Source: Chryseobacterium sp. KACC 21268
Lineage (GTDB): Bacteria > Bacteroidota > Bacteroidia > Flavobacteriales > Weeksellaceae
Reading direction: 5' to 3'
DNA length: 64,000 nt
NCBI GenBank assembly: GCA_028736075.1
Contig: CP117875.1
Location: forward strand, 558,001-622,000
Part shown: positions 1 to 8,980 of the stretch, piece after piece
Layout of the letters: the number at the start of each line of letters is the position of its first letter
How positions within the stretch are numbered: the stretch's first letter is position 1
Notes under the pieces: generated by a model
What the model was told of the DNA's origin: nothing
Seen by the model: only the letters and a program-made list of their open reading frames with translations
The model's database searches: none
Position numbers and translations under genes: made by a program

Positions 1-1136
1 GCATCTATATCAAGAACTTCGCCAGCGATGTAAAAATCAGAAAGAATTTTTGAAGCCATATTTTTAAAGTTGATTTCCTTCAAATCTACGCCACCGGCCG
101 TTACGAATTCATCTTTGAAAGTCGATTTTCCGGTAACTTTTAATTTTTTAGCACAAAGATTTTCCAGAATCAGATCTAATTCTTTTTTTGTGATATTAGC
201 GATCTGTTTTTCTGGATTGATATGATTAATTTCAAGGATCTTGTTCCAAAAACGATTGGTTACATCAAATATTTTTGATTTCTCAATAGATCGTTTCGGA
301 TTGCTGTTTTTGAATTCCTTCAATTCTTCTTCGGCTTCCGAAATTGGTTTCGAAATGAAATTGACCTCGATGTCAAAATTATATTTCAGCTTAGCCAAAT
401 TTCTCGCTTCCCAAGCCGAAATTTTCAAAACAGCCGGACCAGAAAGTCCCCAATGCGTGATGAGAAGTGGCCCAGATTCTTCGGTTTTCAAACTCGGAAT
501 GCTGACTTCGGCATTTTCAAAACTTGTTCCTGGAAGATCTTTCAACAAATCATCCTTAATATTAAAAGTGAAAAGCGAAGGAACCGCCTCCACAATTTTG
601 TGCCCAAGATTCTGAATCAATTTTACAGATTTCGGAGAACTTCCAGTCGTGTAAATCACAATATCTGCTGTGAAATCGCCCTGTTTTGTTTTAATCAAAT
701 AAGTTTCTTCTTGTTTAATAATCTCAGAAACAGAAACCTGCGTTTTGACTTCGAAGTTTTTATTTCGAACTTCATCAATCATAGCATTGATGATGCTTTG
801 CGAAGAATCTGTGGTTGGAAAAACGCGATTGTCTTTTTCAATTTTCAAAGGAACATGTCTGGTTTCAAACCAATCCATCGTGTCGCCTGGTTGAAACTTG
901 GTGAAAACGCTCAGCAATTCTCGATTGCCCCTTGGGTAAAAATTAACCAATTCTCTCGGATCAAAGCAAGCGTGCGTCACGTTGCATCGTCCCCCTCCGG
1001 AGATTTTCACTTTCTGCAAAACATCGGAGTTTTGCTCGAGGATTGTTACGTGATATTTGTTCTCATCAAGATTTGCAGCGGTGAAAAAACCAGCTGCGCC
1101 TCCACCTATGATGATTATTCTTTTCTTTTTTGACAT
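1..1136 (-). CDS. BaiN/HI0933-type NAD(P)/FAD-dependent oxidoreductase, 3' end beyond window
   Basis: Reading leftward from an ATG at 1136, the protein begins MSKKKRIIIIGGGAAGFF, a Rossmann dinucleotide-binding site (GGGAAG), followed by a KISGGGRCNVTHA segment around residues 40-55. That motif is the hallmark of the HI0933/YhiN/BaiN flavoprotein family. Further on are an ATG-like TTGSSPKS turn and a THWGLSGPAVLKIS segment, and close to the cut edge a GGVDLKEI and FYIAGEVLDIDA, which normally lie near the C-terminus where FAD contacts finish. About 378 residues are present, so only some 20-30 are missing. The true substrate of this family is mostly unknown; a relative reduces bile-acid intermediates. 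It is probably a cytosolic single gene with no clear operon partner here. Confidence 0.85.
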   Translation of the reverse strand, partial: MSKKKRIIIIGGGAAGFFTAANLDENKYHVTILEQNSDVLQKVKISGGGRCNVTHACFDPRELVNFYPRGNRELLSVFTKFQPGDTMDWFETRHVPLKIEKDNRVFPTTDSSQSIINAMIDEVRNKNFEVKTQVSVSEIIKQEETYLIKTKQGDFTADIVIYTTGSSPKSVKLIQNLGHKIVEAVPSLFTFNIKDDLLKDLPGTSFENAEVSIPSLKTEESGPLLITHWGLSGPAVLKISAWEARNLAKLKYNFDIEVNFISKPISEAEEELKEFKNSNPKRSIEKSKIFDVTNRFWNKILEINHINPEKQIANITKKELDLILENLCAKKLKVTGKSTFKDEFVTAGGVDLKEINFKNMASKILSDFYIAGEVLDID

Positions 1137-1303
1137 TAATTTAATCTTATAAACCAAGATGTCGCTCCGCTGGAGCTCTAAGTTGATGCTTCTAATTATT
1201 CTACCAATATGTCACGACTTCGTCGCTATTATTCTATGCACAAAATTACATTTTTAAAATCCACCTCAAATGGTTAATTTTGAAGAATATTAAAATCGGA
1301 AAA

Positions 1304-1798
1304 ATGTCTGTGTATTATCATAAATTTGAAGTGAGATGGAGCGATATCGACGCCAACCGTCATTTGGGAAATTCAACTTATGTTGACTATTGCTCGCAAA
1401 CGAGAATGGCTTTTCTCAACAAAAACAAAATTGGGTTGACGCAACTCAACCGTTGGGGCGTTGGTCCCGTGATGATGCACGAGAAATATTCTTTCTTCCG
1501 AGAAATCTATGCAGATCAGACCGTTTTTGTAGGTTTGGAAGTCGCCTCGATTTCGGAAGACGGCTCTATCTACCAGTTTGTTCACAAATTTTATCTTCCA
1601 GACGGAACGCATTGTGCAACAGCAGAAGCAACCGGGGTTTGGATTGATGTGATGCTGAGAAAAATCACAACGCCGCCAGAAGATATCATCCTGGTAATGA
1701 ACGAATTCAAATCTGAGAACGTGAATATCATTACGAGAGATTTTCTGAAAACTCTGCCCTTCCGACCGGAGAATGTTAGTCCGGAAATATTTAAATAA
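1304..1798 (+). CDS. Acyl-CoA thioesterase, 4HBT hotdog family
   Basis: A 164-residue protein with the hotdog-fold entry VRWSDIDANRHLGNSTYVDY near residues 10-28, which contains the D-x-N-x-H-x-x-N pattern around the catalytic aspartate of 4-hydroxybenzoyl-CoA thioesterase-like enzymes. The family hydrolyses acyl-CoA or acyl-ACP thioesters in the cytosol. I chose the ATG at 1304; the frame remains open to a TTG at 1280, but the added residues do not belong to the domain. It is followed by thiL 78 bases later on the same strand. The spacer is A+T-rich with repeated ATTAATCAAT-like words. The exact acyl substrate cannot be read from the sequence. Confidence 0.8.
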   Translation: MSVYYHKFEVRWSDIDANRHLGNSTYVDYCSQTRMAFLNKNKIGLTQLNRWGVGPVMMHEKYSFFREIYADQTVFVGLEVASISEDGSIYQFVHKFYLPDGTHCATAEATGVWIDVMLRKITTPPEDIILVMNEFKSENVNIITRDFLKTLPFRPENVSPEIFK

Positions 1799-1876
1799 AT
1801 GATTGATGACAATCGATAAAAGATTTTTTTCGCTTGTCATTAATCAATCATCATTAATCAATTATCATTTATAAAA

Positions 1877-2932
1877 ATGCTCGAAGATAAATCACAAGAA
1901 CTCACGCCCATTTCCAAATTGGGAGAATTTGGTTTGATAAAACATTTGACGGAAAATTTCCCAATTGTTCAGAATTCTACAAAACTTTCCATCGGCGACG
2001 ATGCGGCGATTATTGATGCGGAAGGTCAAAAAGTTGTTGTTTCCACGGATATGTTGGCGGAAGGTGTTCATTTCAATTTAGGCTATGTCCCATTGAAACA
2101 TTTGGGTTATAAATCTGTTGTTGTCAACCTTAGCGATATTGCCGCAATGAATGCAACGCCGACTCAAATCTTGGTTTCCGTTGCTGTTTCCAGTCGTTTT
2201 CCAGTGGAAGCCTTGGAGGAAATCTATGACGGAATATCTTTGGCTTGCAACAGGTACAAAATTGACTTAGTTGGCGGAGATACAACAAGTTCCAACGCTG
2301 GTTTGGTGATAAGCATCACAGCCATTGGACTTGAAAAAGAAGAAAATATTGTCAAAAGAAGTGGCGCAAAACCAAATGACCTTTTGGTGGTTACCGGAGA
2401 TTTGGGAGGCGCTTATCTTGGACTGCAGATTTTGGAAAGAGAACATTCGGTTTTTCTGGCAAATCCAAATATGCAACCCGAAATGGAAGGATTTGATTAC
2501 ATCTTAGAAAGACAATTGAAACCAGAAGCGAGAACGGATATCAAGAAAAAATTAGAAGAACTGGATATTTTACCAACATCTATGATCGATGTTTCAGACG
2601 GTTTGGCTTCGGAAGTTCTTCATTTGTCGGATCAGTCGAAAGTGGGTTTCAATGTTTATGAAGAGAAAATCCCGATGGACGAAACTACGATTCATACAGC
2701 TGATGACCTCAACTTGAATCCTGCAATGGCTGCTTTAAACGGTGGTGAGGATTATGAACTATTGTTCACGATCTCTCCTAATGATTTCGATAAAATCAAG
2801 AATCATCCAGACTTTACAATTATTGGTCACGCAACTGAAAACAACAAAGGAAATTTCCTGATCGCCAGAGGTTCCAACCAACTGATTCCTTTGACAGCAC
2901 AAGGCTGGGACGCGTTCCTAAACAAAGAATAA
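1877..2932 (+). CDS. thiL: Thiamine-monophosphate kinase
   Basis: ThiL phosphorylates thiamine monophosphate to the active cofactor thiamine diphosphate, using ATP. The 351-residue protein carries the expected AIR-synthase-like landmarks in order: GDDAAI near residue 36, STDMLAEGVHF near residue 57, a GGDTTSS loop near residue 133, DVSDGLASE near residue 238 and NGGEDYELLFT near residue 288. These aspartates and glycines bind Mg-nucleotide and the substrate phosphate. Length is normal. No other thiamine gene and no TPP riboswitch-like structure is seen in front of it, so it appears to be a stand-alone housekeeping gene, perhaps cotranscribed with the thioesterase upstream. Confidence 0.93.
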   Translation: MLEDKSQELTPISKLGEFGLIKHLTENFPIVQNSTKLSIGDDAAIIDAEGQKVVVSTDMLAEGVHFNLGYVPLKHLGYKSVVVNLSDIAAMNATPTQILVSVAVSSRFPVEALEEIYDGISLACNRYKIDLVGGDTTSSNAGLVISITAIGLEKEENIVKRSGAKPNDLLVVTGDLGGAYLGLQILEREHSVFLANPNMQPEMEGFDYILERQLKPEARTDIKKKLEELDILPTSMIDVSDGLASEVLHLSDQSKVGFNVYEEKIPMDETTIHTADDLNLNPAMAALNGGEDYELLFTISPNDFDKIKNHPDFTIIGHATENNKGNFLIARGSNQLIPLTAQGWDAFLNKE

Positions 2933-2982
2933 TTTTTGGAATAGAACTTGTAAAACACAAACAATATTTAAAATATAAAACG

Positions 2983-3789
2983 ATGAAAATTGTAAAAATT
3001 TCAACACTTCTATTAGCTGGTCTGGGAATTACGGCTTGCGTGACCAATCCGGTTACAGGAAGGTCATCTATACAAATTGCCAACAATAGCGAAATTGCTA
3101 CTGCTGCCGCGACTGAATATAGAAGCACACTTTCCAGTGCAAAAGTTGTAACAGGAACTACAGATGCCAATAGAATTAAAAATATTGGTGGCAAAATCAA
3201 AAATGCTGCCTATGCATATTACAAATCTATTGGGAGAGAGTCAGATTTAGCTAATTATAGCTGGGAATTTAACTTAATCCAAGATCCGCAGCTTAACGCT
3301 TGGTGTATGCCAGGCGGAAAAGTAGCTTTTTATACAGGTATAATGCCTATTTGTAAAGATGATAATGGCGTTGCAGTAGTAATGGGACACGAAGTATCTC
3401 ACGCTTTGGCGGGCCACGGAAACGAAAGAATTTCGCAGGCTATGCTTGCGCAGTATGGTGGAGGTTTAATAGGTGGATCAATATCAAATAGTCAATGGGC
3501 AGGAGTTTTCGAGAAAGTTTATCCAATTGGCGCCCAGGTCGGATTGATGGCTTATGGTAGAAAACAGGAGTTAGAAGCCGATAAAATGGGACTTTACCTA
3601 ATGGCAATGGCAGGCTACGATCCACGAACATCTACATCATTTTGGCAAAGAATGCAAGCTGCATCTACCGGCGGAAGAAATCCAGAATTTCTTTCTACGC
3701 ACCCAAATCCTGAAAACAGAATTGCCGATCTAAACGCTGATATGCCAAAAGCTTTGGAATATTACAAAGCGGCTGGAGGTAAACTATAA
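2983..3789 (+). CDS. M48 family zinc metalloprotease, lipoprotein
   Basis: The protein (268 residues) begins with a lipoprotein signal peptide ending in the lipobox GITAC, so it should be lipid-anchored in the envelope. The zinc site is GHEVSHALAGHG (HExxH) near residue 136, and the third ligand is probably the glutamate in QELEADKMGLYLMAMAGYD near residue 195, the usual M48 glutamate helix. The C-terminal part holds STHPNPENRI, a typical M48C tail. Family members such as BepA and LoiP degrade or help fold outer-membrane proteins. It is followed after 28 bases by a small membrane protein, and the two may share a transcript. Confidence 0.88.
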   Translation: MKIVKISTLLLAGLGITACVTNPVTGRSSIQIANNSEIATAAATEYRSTLSSAKVVTGTTDANRIKNIGGKIKNAAYAYYKSIGRESDLANYSWEFNLIQDPQLNAWCMPGGKVAFYTGIMPICKDDNGVAVVMGHEVSHALAGHGNERISQAMLAQYGGGLIGGSISNSQWAGVFEKVYPIGAQVGLMAYGRKQELEADKMGLYLMAMAGYDPRTSTSFWQRMQAASTGGRNPEFLSTHPNPENRIADLNADMPKALEYYKAAGGKL

Positions 3790-3817
3790 TTCACTACATT
3801 AGTAAAAACATTTGAGA

Positions 3818-4096
3818 ATGAAAAGTTTAGTTGTAATAGGAATTATTTTGCTGGGACTCGGCGCATTGCTTTTTTATCTTAATGATATGGCAATTGACCT
3901 TAGAGTTATTTACGGTGCACTTTCCGGCATCGGTATCGGGTTGATCATTGGCGGATTGGTTGGCTATGTCAGCAAAGGTAACGCGGTGAAAGAAGCGCAA
4001 TTGAGAAGAGAATTCAAAACACTTCAGCAGGAAAAAGCAGAGTTAGAGTTAAAAAAACAAAGCATTGAGAATAATCCGAACACCGGAAGTTATTAA
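3818..4096 (+). CDS. Small membrane protein with C-terminal coiled coil
   Basis: A 92-residue protein starting MKSLVVIGIILLGLGALL. It has two hydrophobic helices (about residues 3-20 and 28-50, the latter very glycine-rich: GALSGIGIGLIIGG) and then a charged helix, about residues 55-85, rich in E, K, L and Q that would form a coiled coil. I chose the ATG at 3818 over the in-frame TTG at 3812. It ends one base before the convergent AraC gene. I do not recognise a named family. Position after the M48 protease hints at envelope quality control, but this is inference only. Confidence 0.65.
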   Translation: MKSLVVIGIILLGLGALLFYLNDMAIDLRVIYGALSGIGIGLIIGGLVGYVSKGNAVKEAQLRREFKTLQQEKAELELKKQSIENNPNTGSY

Positions 4097-4942
4097 TTAA
4101 AGACTTCGGATGAATTGACCAGGCGTCGTCTTGGTATATTTCTTAAAGATTTTATTGAAATAAGTAATATTATTAAAACCTGTAGCATAGCAGCTTTCTG
4201 CTATGCTTTTTTCTTGTGAAAGCAGGATGCAGGCTTTATCGATCCTGTATCTGTTCACGAATTCAACAAAAGTGAGGGACGTTGCTTTTTTGAAAAAATT
4301 ACAGAAAGCCGGTTTGGTCAAATTAGCAAGATCGGCCGCTTGCTGAATATCAACCTCATTTTGATAACCATTCTCAACATAAGTAAAAACAGCTTCCAAT
4401 CTCACTCTGTTTCGGGAAACAATTGTGTAAGGCATTATTTCGGTATTCAGGAGCTCATAGTCATCTGTTTTGGAAAGTTCAAAAAGAAGATCTAAGAGCA
4501 AAAGATATCTTGTGTAGCCTTCTGCTTTGGTAATCACTTCTAGTTTTGGAATAATTTGTTTCTTGACCTCAGAAGAAAAGAGAACACCGTAGCGAGACAT
4601 CTCCAAGAGTTTCTTGATCGAATTACTGTCCGTCTCACCTTCTGGCAACGAAAGAATCTCTTCCTTAAACAAAATTACGATTTCTTCGTGTGGATCGGTT
4701 GCATTGAGACCAAGTCCGGAATGGGGAATATTAGAACCAATCAAAGCCAAAGCACCATCTTCGAAATGACTTTTGTGGTAGCCAACGTGTCTTGTTCCTT
4801 TGCCTTTTAGCACGCAAACAATCTCAAATTCAGGATGATAGTGGTATTTCCAATTCAATTCCGAGATTGGAATATCTTTGATGTGCAATACTTTGAAGGA
4901 GCTATTCTCGTCGGGAGAAATATGTTCTAGAATTACTTTCAT
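4097..4942 (-). CDS. AraC-family transcriptional regulator with cupin-like sensor domain
   Basis: The 281-residue protein has an N-terminal cupin-like half containing WKYHYHPEFEIVCVLKGKGTRHVG, the usual sugar/ligand sensing beta-barrel of AraC proteins, and a C-terminal pair of helix-turn-helix units (residues about 185-280) with the signature DKACILLSQEKSIAESCYATGFNNITYFNKIFKKYT, ending in TTPGQFIRS. These features place it among activators of sugar or stress genes. Its target is not evident because neighbours are unrelated. Upstream at 4954-4974 a hyphenated inverted repeat (CTTATTTT, then AAAATAAG) lies about 12 bases before the start and could be an autoregulatory site. This motif is quoted in parts; the evidence for the operator is weak. 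Confidence 0.85.
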   Translation of the reverse strand: MKVILEHISPDENSSFKVLHIKDIPISELNWKYHYHPEFEIVCVLKGKGTRHVGYHKSHFEDGALALIGSNIPHSGLGLNATDPHEEIVILFKEEILSLPEGETDSNSIKKLLEMSRYGVLFSSEVKKQIIPKLEVITKAEGYTRYLLLLDLLFELSKTDDYELLNTEIMPYTIVSRNRVRLEAVFTYVENGYQNEVDIQQAADLANLTKPAFCNFFKKATSLTFVEFVNRYRIDKACILLSQEKSIAESCYATGFNNITYFNKIFKKYTKTTPGQFIRSL

Positions 4943-5110
4943 TCCAGTTAATACTTATTTTGCGTAAAAATAAGCAAAACATATTAATATTGTTATGTTT
5001 TTTATTATTTGAGTTAAACAAATATTTAATGATTGCCTTTACATTTGTAAAACAAAATCAAGTTTCTCACAAAGTATTGGTTTTGTGAATTTTTAAGGTC
5101 TATATATGAA

Positions 5111-5140
5111 GAAGGCTGGAAATTAATTTTTCCAGCCTTC
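5111..5140 (-). terminator. Hairpin terminator after the porin gene
   Basis: GAAGGCTGGA and TCCAGCCTTC form a 10-12 bp stem around an AT-rich loop, 24 bases past the stop of the leftward porin gene. The T-run expected after the stem is short, so strength is uncertain. Confidence 0.6.
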
Positions 5141-5163
5141 TCATATTTTATATAGTATTATGA

Positions 5164-5799
5164 CTATTTGAAGTTATAACCGATACCTAAGATGAACATA
5201 CTTGGACGGTTGTCATATCTGATCTCTGTTTCGCTTCCAGCAATTCCTGCTCCAGCGTTGATGAACTTTCTGGTATCTTTAGAGAAAGCCCCTTCGTATC
5301 TTGCATTAAGTACAAATTTGGACAGTGTTGCCTGCGCACCTATTTGGTAACCAACAGTAAACTCTTTTGTGCCATTTTCTTTGAAGTCAGCATAGGTATT
5401 ATCTGTAGAAAGGTTATATGATGCAACCGGACCAACAAAAGCAGCTAATTTTCCTAAAAGGAAGTTATGTCCTAATAAAACCGGAACGTCTATTCTATTG
5501 CTTTTCGCTTCTATTTCTACATCACCTGTTGTTTCAACACTTTTTTTGAAAGAGGTGTAATAGATCTCTGGCATTACGAACCATCCACTCACAGGAAAGT
5601 CCACTTTTGCAGCTAGACCTACGTTAAAACCTGTGGAATTGCTACCTTTTGTATCTACAGCAGTATTTACAGCTCCTTTAAAATTTTCCCAACTTGCAGA
5701 CGATGTGTCTAGTAGGACATTGGTTCTCAATCCAAATGTTACTTGCGAATAAGCCATTGCTCCTAGGAATATGGCAAGTGTACTAATTAGTTTTTTCAT
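5164..5799 (-). CDS. Porin-family outer-membrane beta-barrel protein (PorT-like)
   Basis: A 211-residue protein with a clear signal peptide (MKKLISTLAIFLGAMAYSQ) and then alternating hydrophobic strands with an aromatic C-terminal strand, MFILGIGYNFK, ending in Phe-Lys as outer-membrane barrels of this phylum often do. An OMP_b-brl_2 fold is the likely family. I chose the ATG at 5799 because it starts the signal peptide directly; an ATG at 5820 would add seven residues. The gene overlaps the end of the ABC ATPase gene by 17 bases, so the two are probably cotranslated. Its cargo is unknown; a link to outer-membrane lipid transport is suggested only by context. Confidence 0.78.
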   Translation of the reverse strand: MKKLISTLAIFLGAMAYSQVTFGLRTNVLLDTSSASWENFKGAVNTAVDTKGSNSTGFNVGLAAKVDFPVSGWFVMPEIYYTSFKKSVETTGDVEIEAKSNRIDVPVLLGHNFLLGKLAAFVGPVASYNLSTDNTYADFKENGTKEFTVGYQIGAQATLSKFVLNARYEGAFSKDTRKFINAGAGIAGSETEIRYDNRPSMFILGIGYNFK

Positions 5800-6601
5800 T
5801 GTTGTCTTCTGGTTTATCATTAATTAAACTTGTTTGATCATTTTCCAACATAAATTCTCTCAGCTGCTTGAACAGTTCTGAGGAATAAACGAAGTCTATA
5901 AGGTTTTTATTCTTTGCTGTGGTCAGCATATTTTTGTCACCTTCCCATTCTTTGATTCCTAATCTCAGGTAAAGGATCTTCTCCCCGATTGTCATTACAG
6001 AATTCATATCGTGGGTATTGATAATGGTGGTTGTGTTGTACTCTCTTGTGATTTCCAAAAGAAGGTCATCAATAACGTTTGATGTATAAGGATCCAATCC
6101 GGAATTCGGCTCGTCACAGAACAGATATTTCGGATTATTTACGATTGCTCTTGCAATGGCAACTCTTTTCTGCATTCCTCCGGAGATTTCGGAAGGATAT
6201 TTTTTGTTTGCCTTATCCAGGTTTACGCGGCCAATTACTTCCAGAACTTTTCTTTTCTTCTCACGGTAAGTCAGATTGGTAAACATATCCAATGGGAAAC
6301 TGATATTTTCCTCAACCGTCATAGAATCGAAGAGAGCACTTCCCTGGAAAACGGTTCCAATTTCCGAGCGAAGAATCTGCTTTTCTTCTCTGGACATTGT
6401 CACAATATCTCGTCCATCAAATAAGATTGCGCCACTGGATGGCTCATAAACATTGAGGAGAGACTTCAGAAAAACTGTTTTTCCGGATCCACTTTGCCCA
6501 ATGATAAGATTGACCTTACCGGTTTCGAAAGAGGTCGTAATGCCTTTCAATACCTCAACTTCATTATTGAAGCTTTTTCTTAATTCTTTAACTTCTATCA
6601 T
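5783..6601 (-). CDS. ABC transporter ATPase, MlaF-like lipid transport
   Basis: The ATPase (272 residues from ATG 6601) shows Walker A GQSGSGKTVF near residue 39, Q-loop TVFQGSALFDSMTVEENI, the signature SGGMQKRVAIARAI near residue 145 and Walker B LFCDEPNSGLD. The replaced signature (SGGMQ) and the EP-N-SGLD form are typical of MlaF/Mkl-type proteins that move phospholipids between inner and outer membranes. It starts on the last base of the permease stop codon (TAATG), indicating translational coupling. An MCE-domain (MlaD) partner, normally present, is not adjacent. An in-frame ATG further upstream lies inside the permease gene and was not chosen. Confidence 0.87.
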   Translation of the reverse strand: MIEVKELRKSFNNEVEVLKGITTSFETGKVNLIIGQSGSGKTVFLKSLLNVYEPSSGAILFDGRDIVTMSREEKQILRSEIGTVFQGSALFDSMTVEENISFPLDMFTNLTYREKKRKVLEVIGRVNLDKANKKYPSEISGGMQKRVAIARAIVNNPKYLFCDEPNSGLDPYTSNVIDDLLLEITREYNTTTIINTHDMNSVMTIGEKILYLRLGIKEWEGDKNMLTTAKNKNLIDFVYSSELFKQLREFMLENDQTSLINDKPEDNNEKTN

Positions 6602-7353
6602 TAGCTGAGTAACATCTGGGTTAATAGTAAATTCATAATAATTACGGAAATCATTGTCCAAACTACGGCTTGTGTACTGGCACGTCCAACTTCCAGAGAT
6701 CCGCCTTTGACATTATATCCAAAATAGGCTGGAATTGTCGCTATCAAAAATGCAAATACTGCAGTTTTCAGAAAGGCATACCAAATAAAGTAAGACGGCA
6801 TGTACATTTGGATTCCTGTGATGTAATCTGCCTTTGTCCAGCTGCCTGTCGCCAGTCCGGCAATATATCCACCCCATATTCCCACTACAATACTGATTGC
6901 AATAAGGATCGGATTGAAGACCACACTGGCTACAATCTTGGGTAAAATCAAAAAGTTTGGAGAATTGACGCCCATAATATCAAGCGCATCAATTTGTTCT
7001 GTAACACGCATTGTTCCGATACTGGAGGCAATATAAGAACCCACTTTCCCTGCGAGAATTACGGAGATAATGGTGGGAGAAAATTCTAATATTAAGACCG
7101 TTTTTGTAGCATACCCTACAAAACTATTTGGAATAGGAAATGATGATGCACTGAAATTATTAAACATCTGGATGGCTACAACTGCACCCACAAAAAATGA
7201 AGTAAACAATACCAATCCAAAGGAATTAACACCAAGATCATAGAATTCTCTTACAAGGAGTTTCAGGTATACATTTCTTTTCTGCGGTTTGCTGATAGCT
7301 TTGCCCAACAGTATAAAATATTCCCCGATGGAAGTAAATAGTCGTTTTAACAT
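6601..7353 (-). CDS. ABC transporter permease, MlaE family
   Basis: A 250-residue permease with five to six membrane helices and the family hallmark region around residues 85-150: LEFSPTIISVILAGKVGS, then GTMRVTEQIDALDIMGVN. This MlaE/YrbE motif anchors the permease to its ATPase. With the downstream ATPase it should form the inner-membrane core of a phospholipid transporter that keeps the outer membrane asymmetric. The leftward operon order is permease, ATPase, porin. A decayed polysaccharide gene lies just upstream, so the promoter is probably in the short spacer 7354-7383. Confidence 0.88.
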   Translation of the reverse strand: MLKRLFTSIGEYFILLGKAISKPQKRNVYLKLLVREFYDLGVNSFGLVLFTSFFVGAVVAIQMFNNFSASSFPIPNSFVGYATKTVLILEFSPTIISVILAGKVGSYIASSIGTMRVTEQIDALDIMGVNSPNFLILPKIVASVVFNPILIAISIVVGIWGGYIAGLATGSWTKADYITGIQMYMPSYFIWYAFLKTAVFAFLIATIPAYFGYNVKGGSLEVGRASTQAVVWTMISVIIMNLLLTQMLLS

Positions 7354-7383
7354 AAAACAAAATTAGTTCTTTTCTTATAAATA

Positions 7384-8338
7384 TCAGCGCGCATTTTTGT
7401 CACCAACGATTATCAGAAACAAAGTTTTGAGAATGATTACAATATCCATGCTAAAACTCCAGTTTCTGACATAAAAAGAATCAACAAGAATTCTTTTTTT
7501 CATCCCTCTGTTCATATCACCTTAATCACCTCTGAGGCCGCTGACTTGTGCCAGGCCGGTAATACCCGGTTTTACCATGCTTCTGAGGCTGTTCCTTCTG
7601 ATTTTCGGTTTGTAGTAATCATCTACCAAAAGCATATGCGGTCTGGGTCCTACTACAGACATATTCCCTTGCGGTACATTGATAAACTGAGGCAATTCGT
7701 CCATACTTGTTTTTCTTAGAAATTTCCCGATTTTGGTAATCCTATCATCATCAACATCTGTAGTTTTATCTAAATCATTGGATTTCATGGATTTTGGCAA
7801 AATCGAAGTAATCACTTGGGTAATCATAGATTTTGTATCCGTAATCTTTCCTTTGTCGAATGATATCCTTCATAATTTCCGAAGACGCACTTTCTCCAAT
7901 AAACATAACATTCCTGTGATTGATCCCAAGAGTCCTGATATATTTTAGAAGGAAAAAAATAATACTCTTGATGGGAATCACCACCAACAGTAGGATTCCT
8001 GCCAGATAAAATCGTTCGGTTTTAAGAAAATCATTGTTGCTGACCTTCGCCAACAAAATTACACCTATGAAAAAAAAGAAAACGTGAATTAGGATTCGTT
8101 CAAGAAAAATGGTGTAGGTCACGTTTCTTGGAATATGATACAATCTGGTTCTACCACTCAGCAGAAGCCAGAAAAAGCACAGCAGCAAAATGGACAACAG
8201 GTTCTGCTCCAAAGTTTCTGAATCATACTTAACCTCAAAATTCCTGAAATAATAAAAACAAAATACTGCCGCTACCAGAATCATATCTAGTAGAATCACA
8301 AATGTTTTAAAATATCTGGAATATCTTAGCCGCTGCAT
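7384..8338 (-). pseudogene. Decayed undecaprenyl-phosphate sugar transferase (WcaJ/EpsE-like)
   Basis: The intact enzyme would attach the first sugar phosphate of an exopolysaccharide to undecaprenyl phosphate at the inner membrane. Here the N-terminal part (187 codons, 8338 down to 7775) has the four or so membrane helices and a RNVMFIGESASSE nucleotide-fold segment. The C-terminal part resumes in another frame near 7827 with [22 protein letters not shown] and [17 protein letters not shown]. After that an in-frame TAA at about 7522-7524 interrupts it, yet the same frame continues with the conserved tail KRILVDSFYVRNWS to NAR before a TGA at 7384. The central section, including the start of the catalytic domain, is missing (an estimated 150-200 codons). 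So there are a deletion, a frameshift and a nonsense codon. Confidence 0.85.
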
Positions 8339-8347
8339 AAATCAAAT

Positions 8348-8980
8348 TTAAGGAATATTCAGATACTTATGCGTTTGGATGGAAGATCTCCATCTAGGAT
8401 TTTCCAGGATGAAATCTGTGATCTTCGGATACATCGCATCACGCTTGCTCCACTCACTTTGAAGGTAGAGTTCGCAGTTTGCATTGACCTTGTTGCCTTG
8501 CTCTTCAGCAAATTTGAAATCATTCTGATTAAAGATGATCATCTTCAATTCGCTGGCAACATTATAGATATCTGCTAAAGGAAGTCCGGTTTTCTTTGGA
8601 GAAAGCGTGATCCAGTCGAGATGTCCGCTCATCGGATAAGCGCCGGAAGTTTCGATATGGATTGTACAACCCAATTCTTTTAGCTTTGAAGTTAAAATAT
8701 CGAGATTCCACATCAATGGTTCGCCTCCTGTCAGAACAATGGTTTTGCAAATTTTTGCGGCAGTTTCTGCGATCTCTTCCGTATTCATCAATGGGTGAAG
8801 TGTCGGGTCCCAGCTTTCCTTGACATCACACCAATGGCAGCCAACATCGCATCCGCCTAAGCGAATGAAGTAAGCCGCTTTCCCAGCGTGAAATCCCTCT
8901 CCCTGAATAGTGTAAAAATGCTCCATCACTGGGAGCATTTTACCTTCTTTTAATAATATGTCTTCTTGTTCTTTAGTCAT
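8348..8980 (-). CDS. queE: 7-carboxy-7-deazaguanine synthase
   Basis: QueE is a radical-SAM enzyme that turns 6-carboxytetrahydropterin into the 7-deazaguanine precursor of queuosine. The 210-residue protein has FYTIQGEGFHAGKAAYFIRL near residue 24, the iron-sulphur triad CDVGCHWC (CX3CX2C) and the SAM-binding TGGEP motif near residue 85. Note that the CX3CX2C spacing is the standard one rather than the expanded form known in some QueE enzymes. I chose the ATG at 8980, which overlaps the end of folD by eight bases (ATGACTAA). Other queuosine genes are not in this window. Confidence 0.92.
   Translation of the reverse strand: MTKEQEDILLKEGKMLPVMEHFYTIQGEGFHAGKAAYFIRLGGCDVGCHWCDVKESWDPTLHPLMNTEEIAETAAKICKTIVLTGGEPLMWNLDILTSKLKELGCTIHIETSGAYPMSGHLDWITLSPKKTGLPLADIYNVASELKMIIFNQNDFKFAEEQGNKVNANCELYLQSEWSKRDAMYPKITDFILENPRWRSSIQTHKYLNIP

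Noticed and set aside
453-1133. Long plus-strand reading frame
   Set aside because: It is antisense to the BaiN-type flavoprotein gene, whose translation shows clear motifs; the plus frame shows none.
1137-1279. Short repeats with GTCGCTCCGCTGGAGCT and similar words as a mobile element
   Set aside because: Short, without terminal repeats or second copy in the window; I keep it only as spacer sequence.
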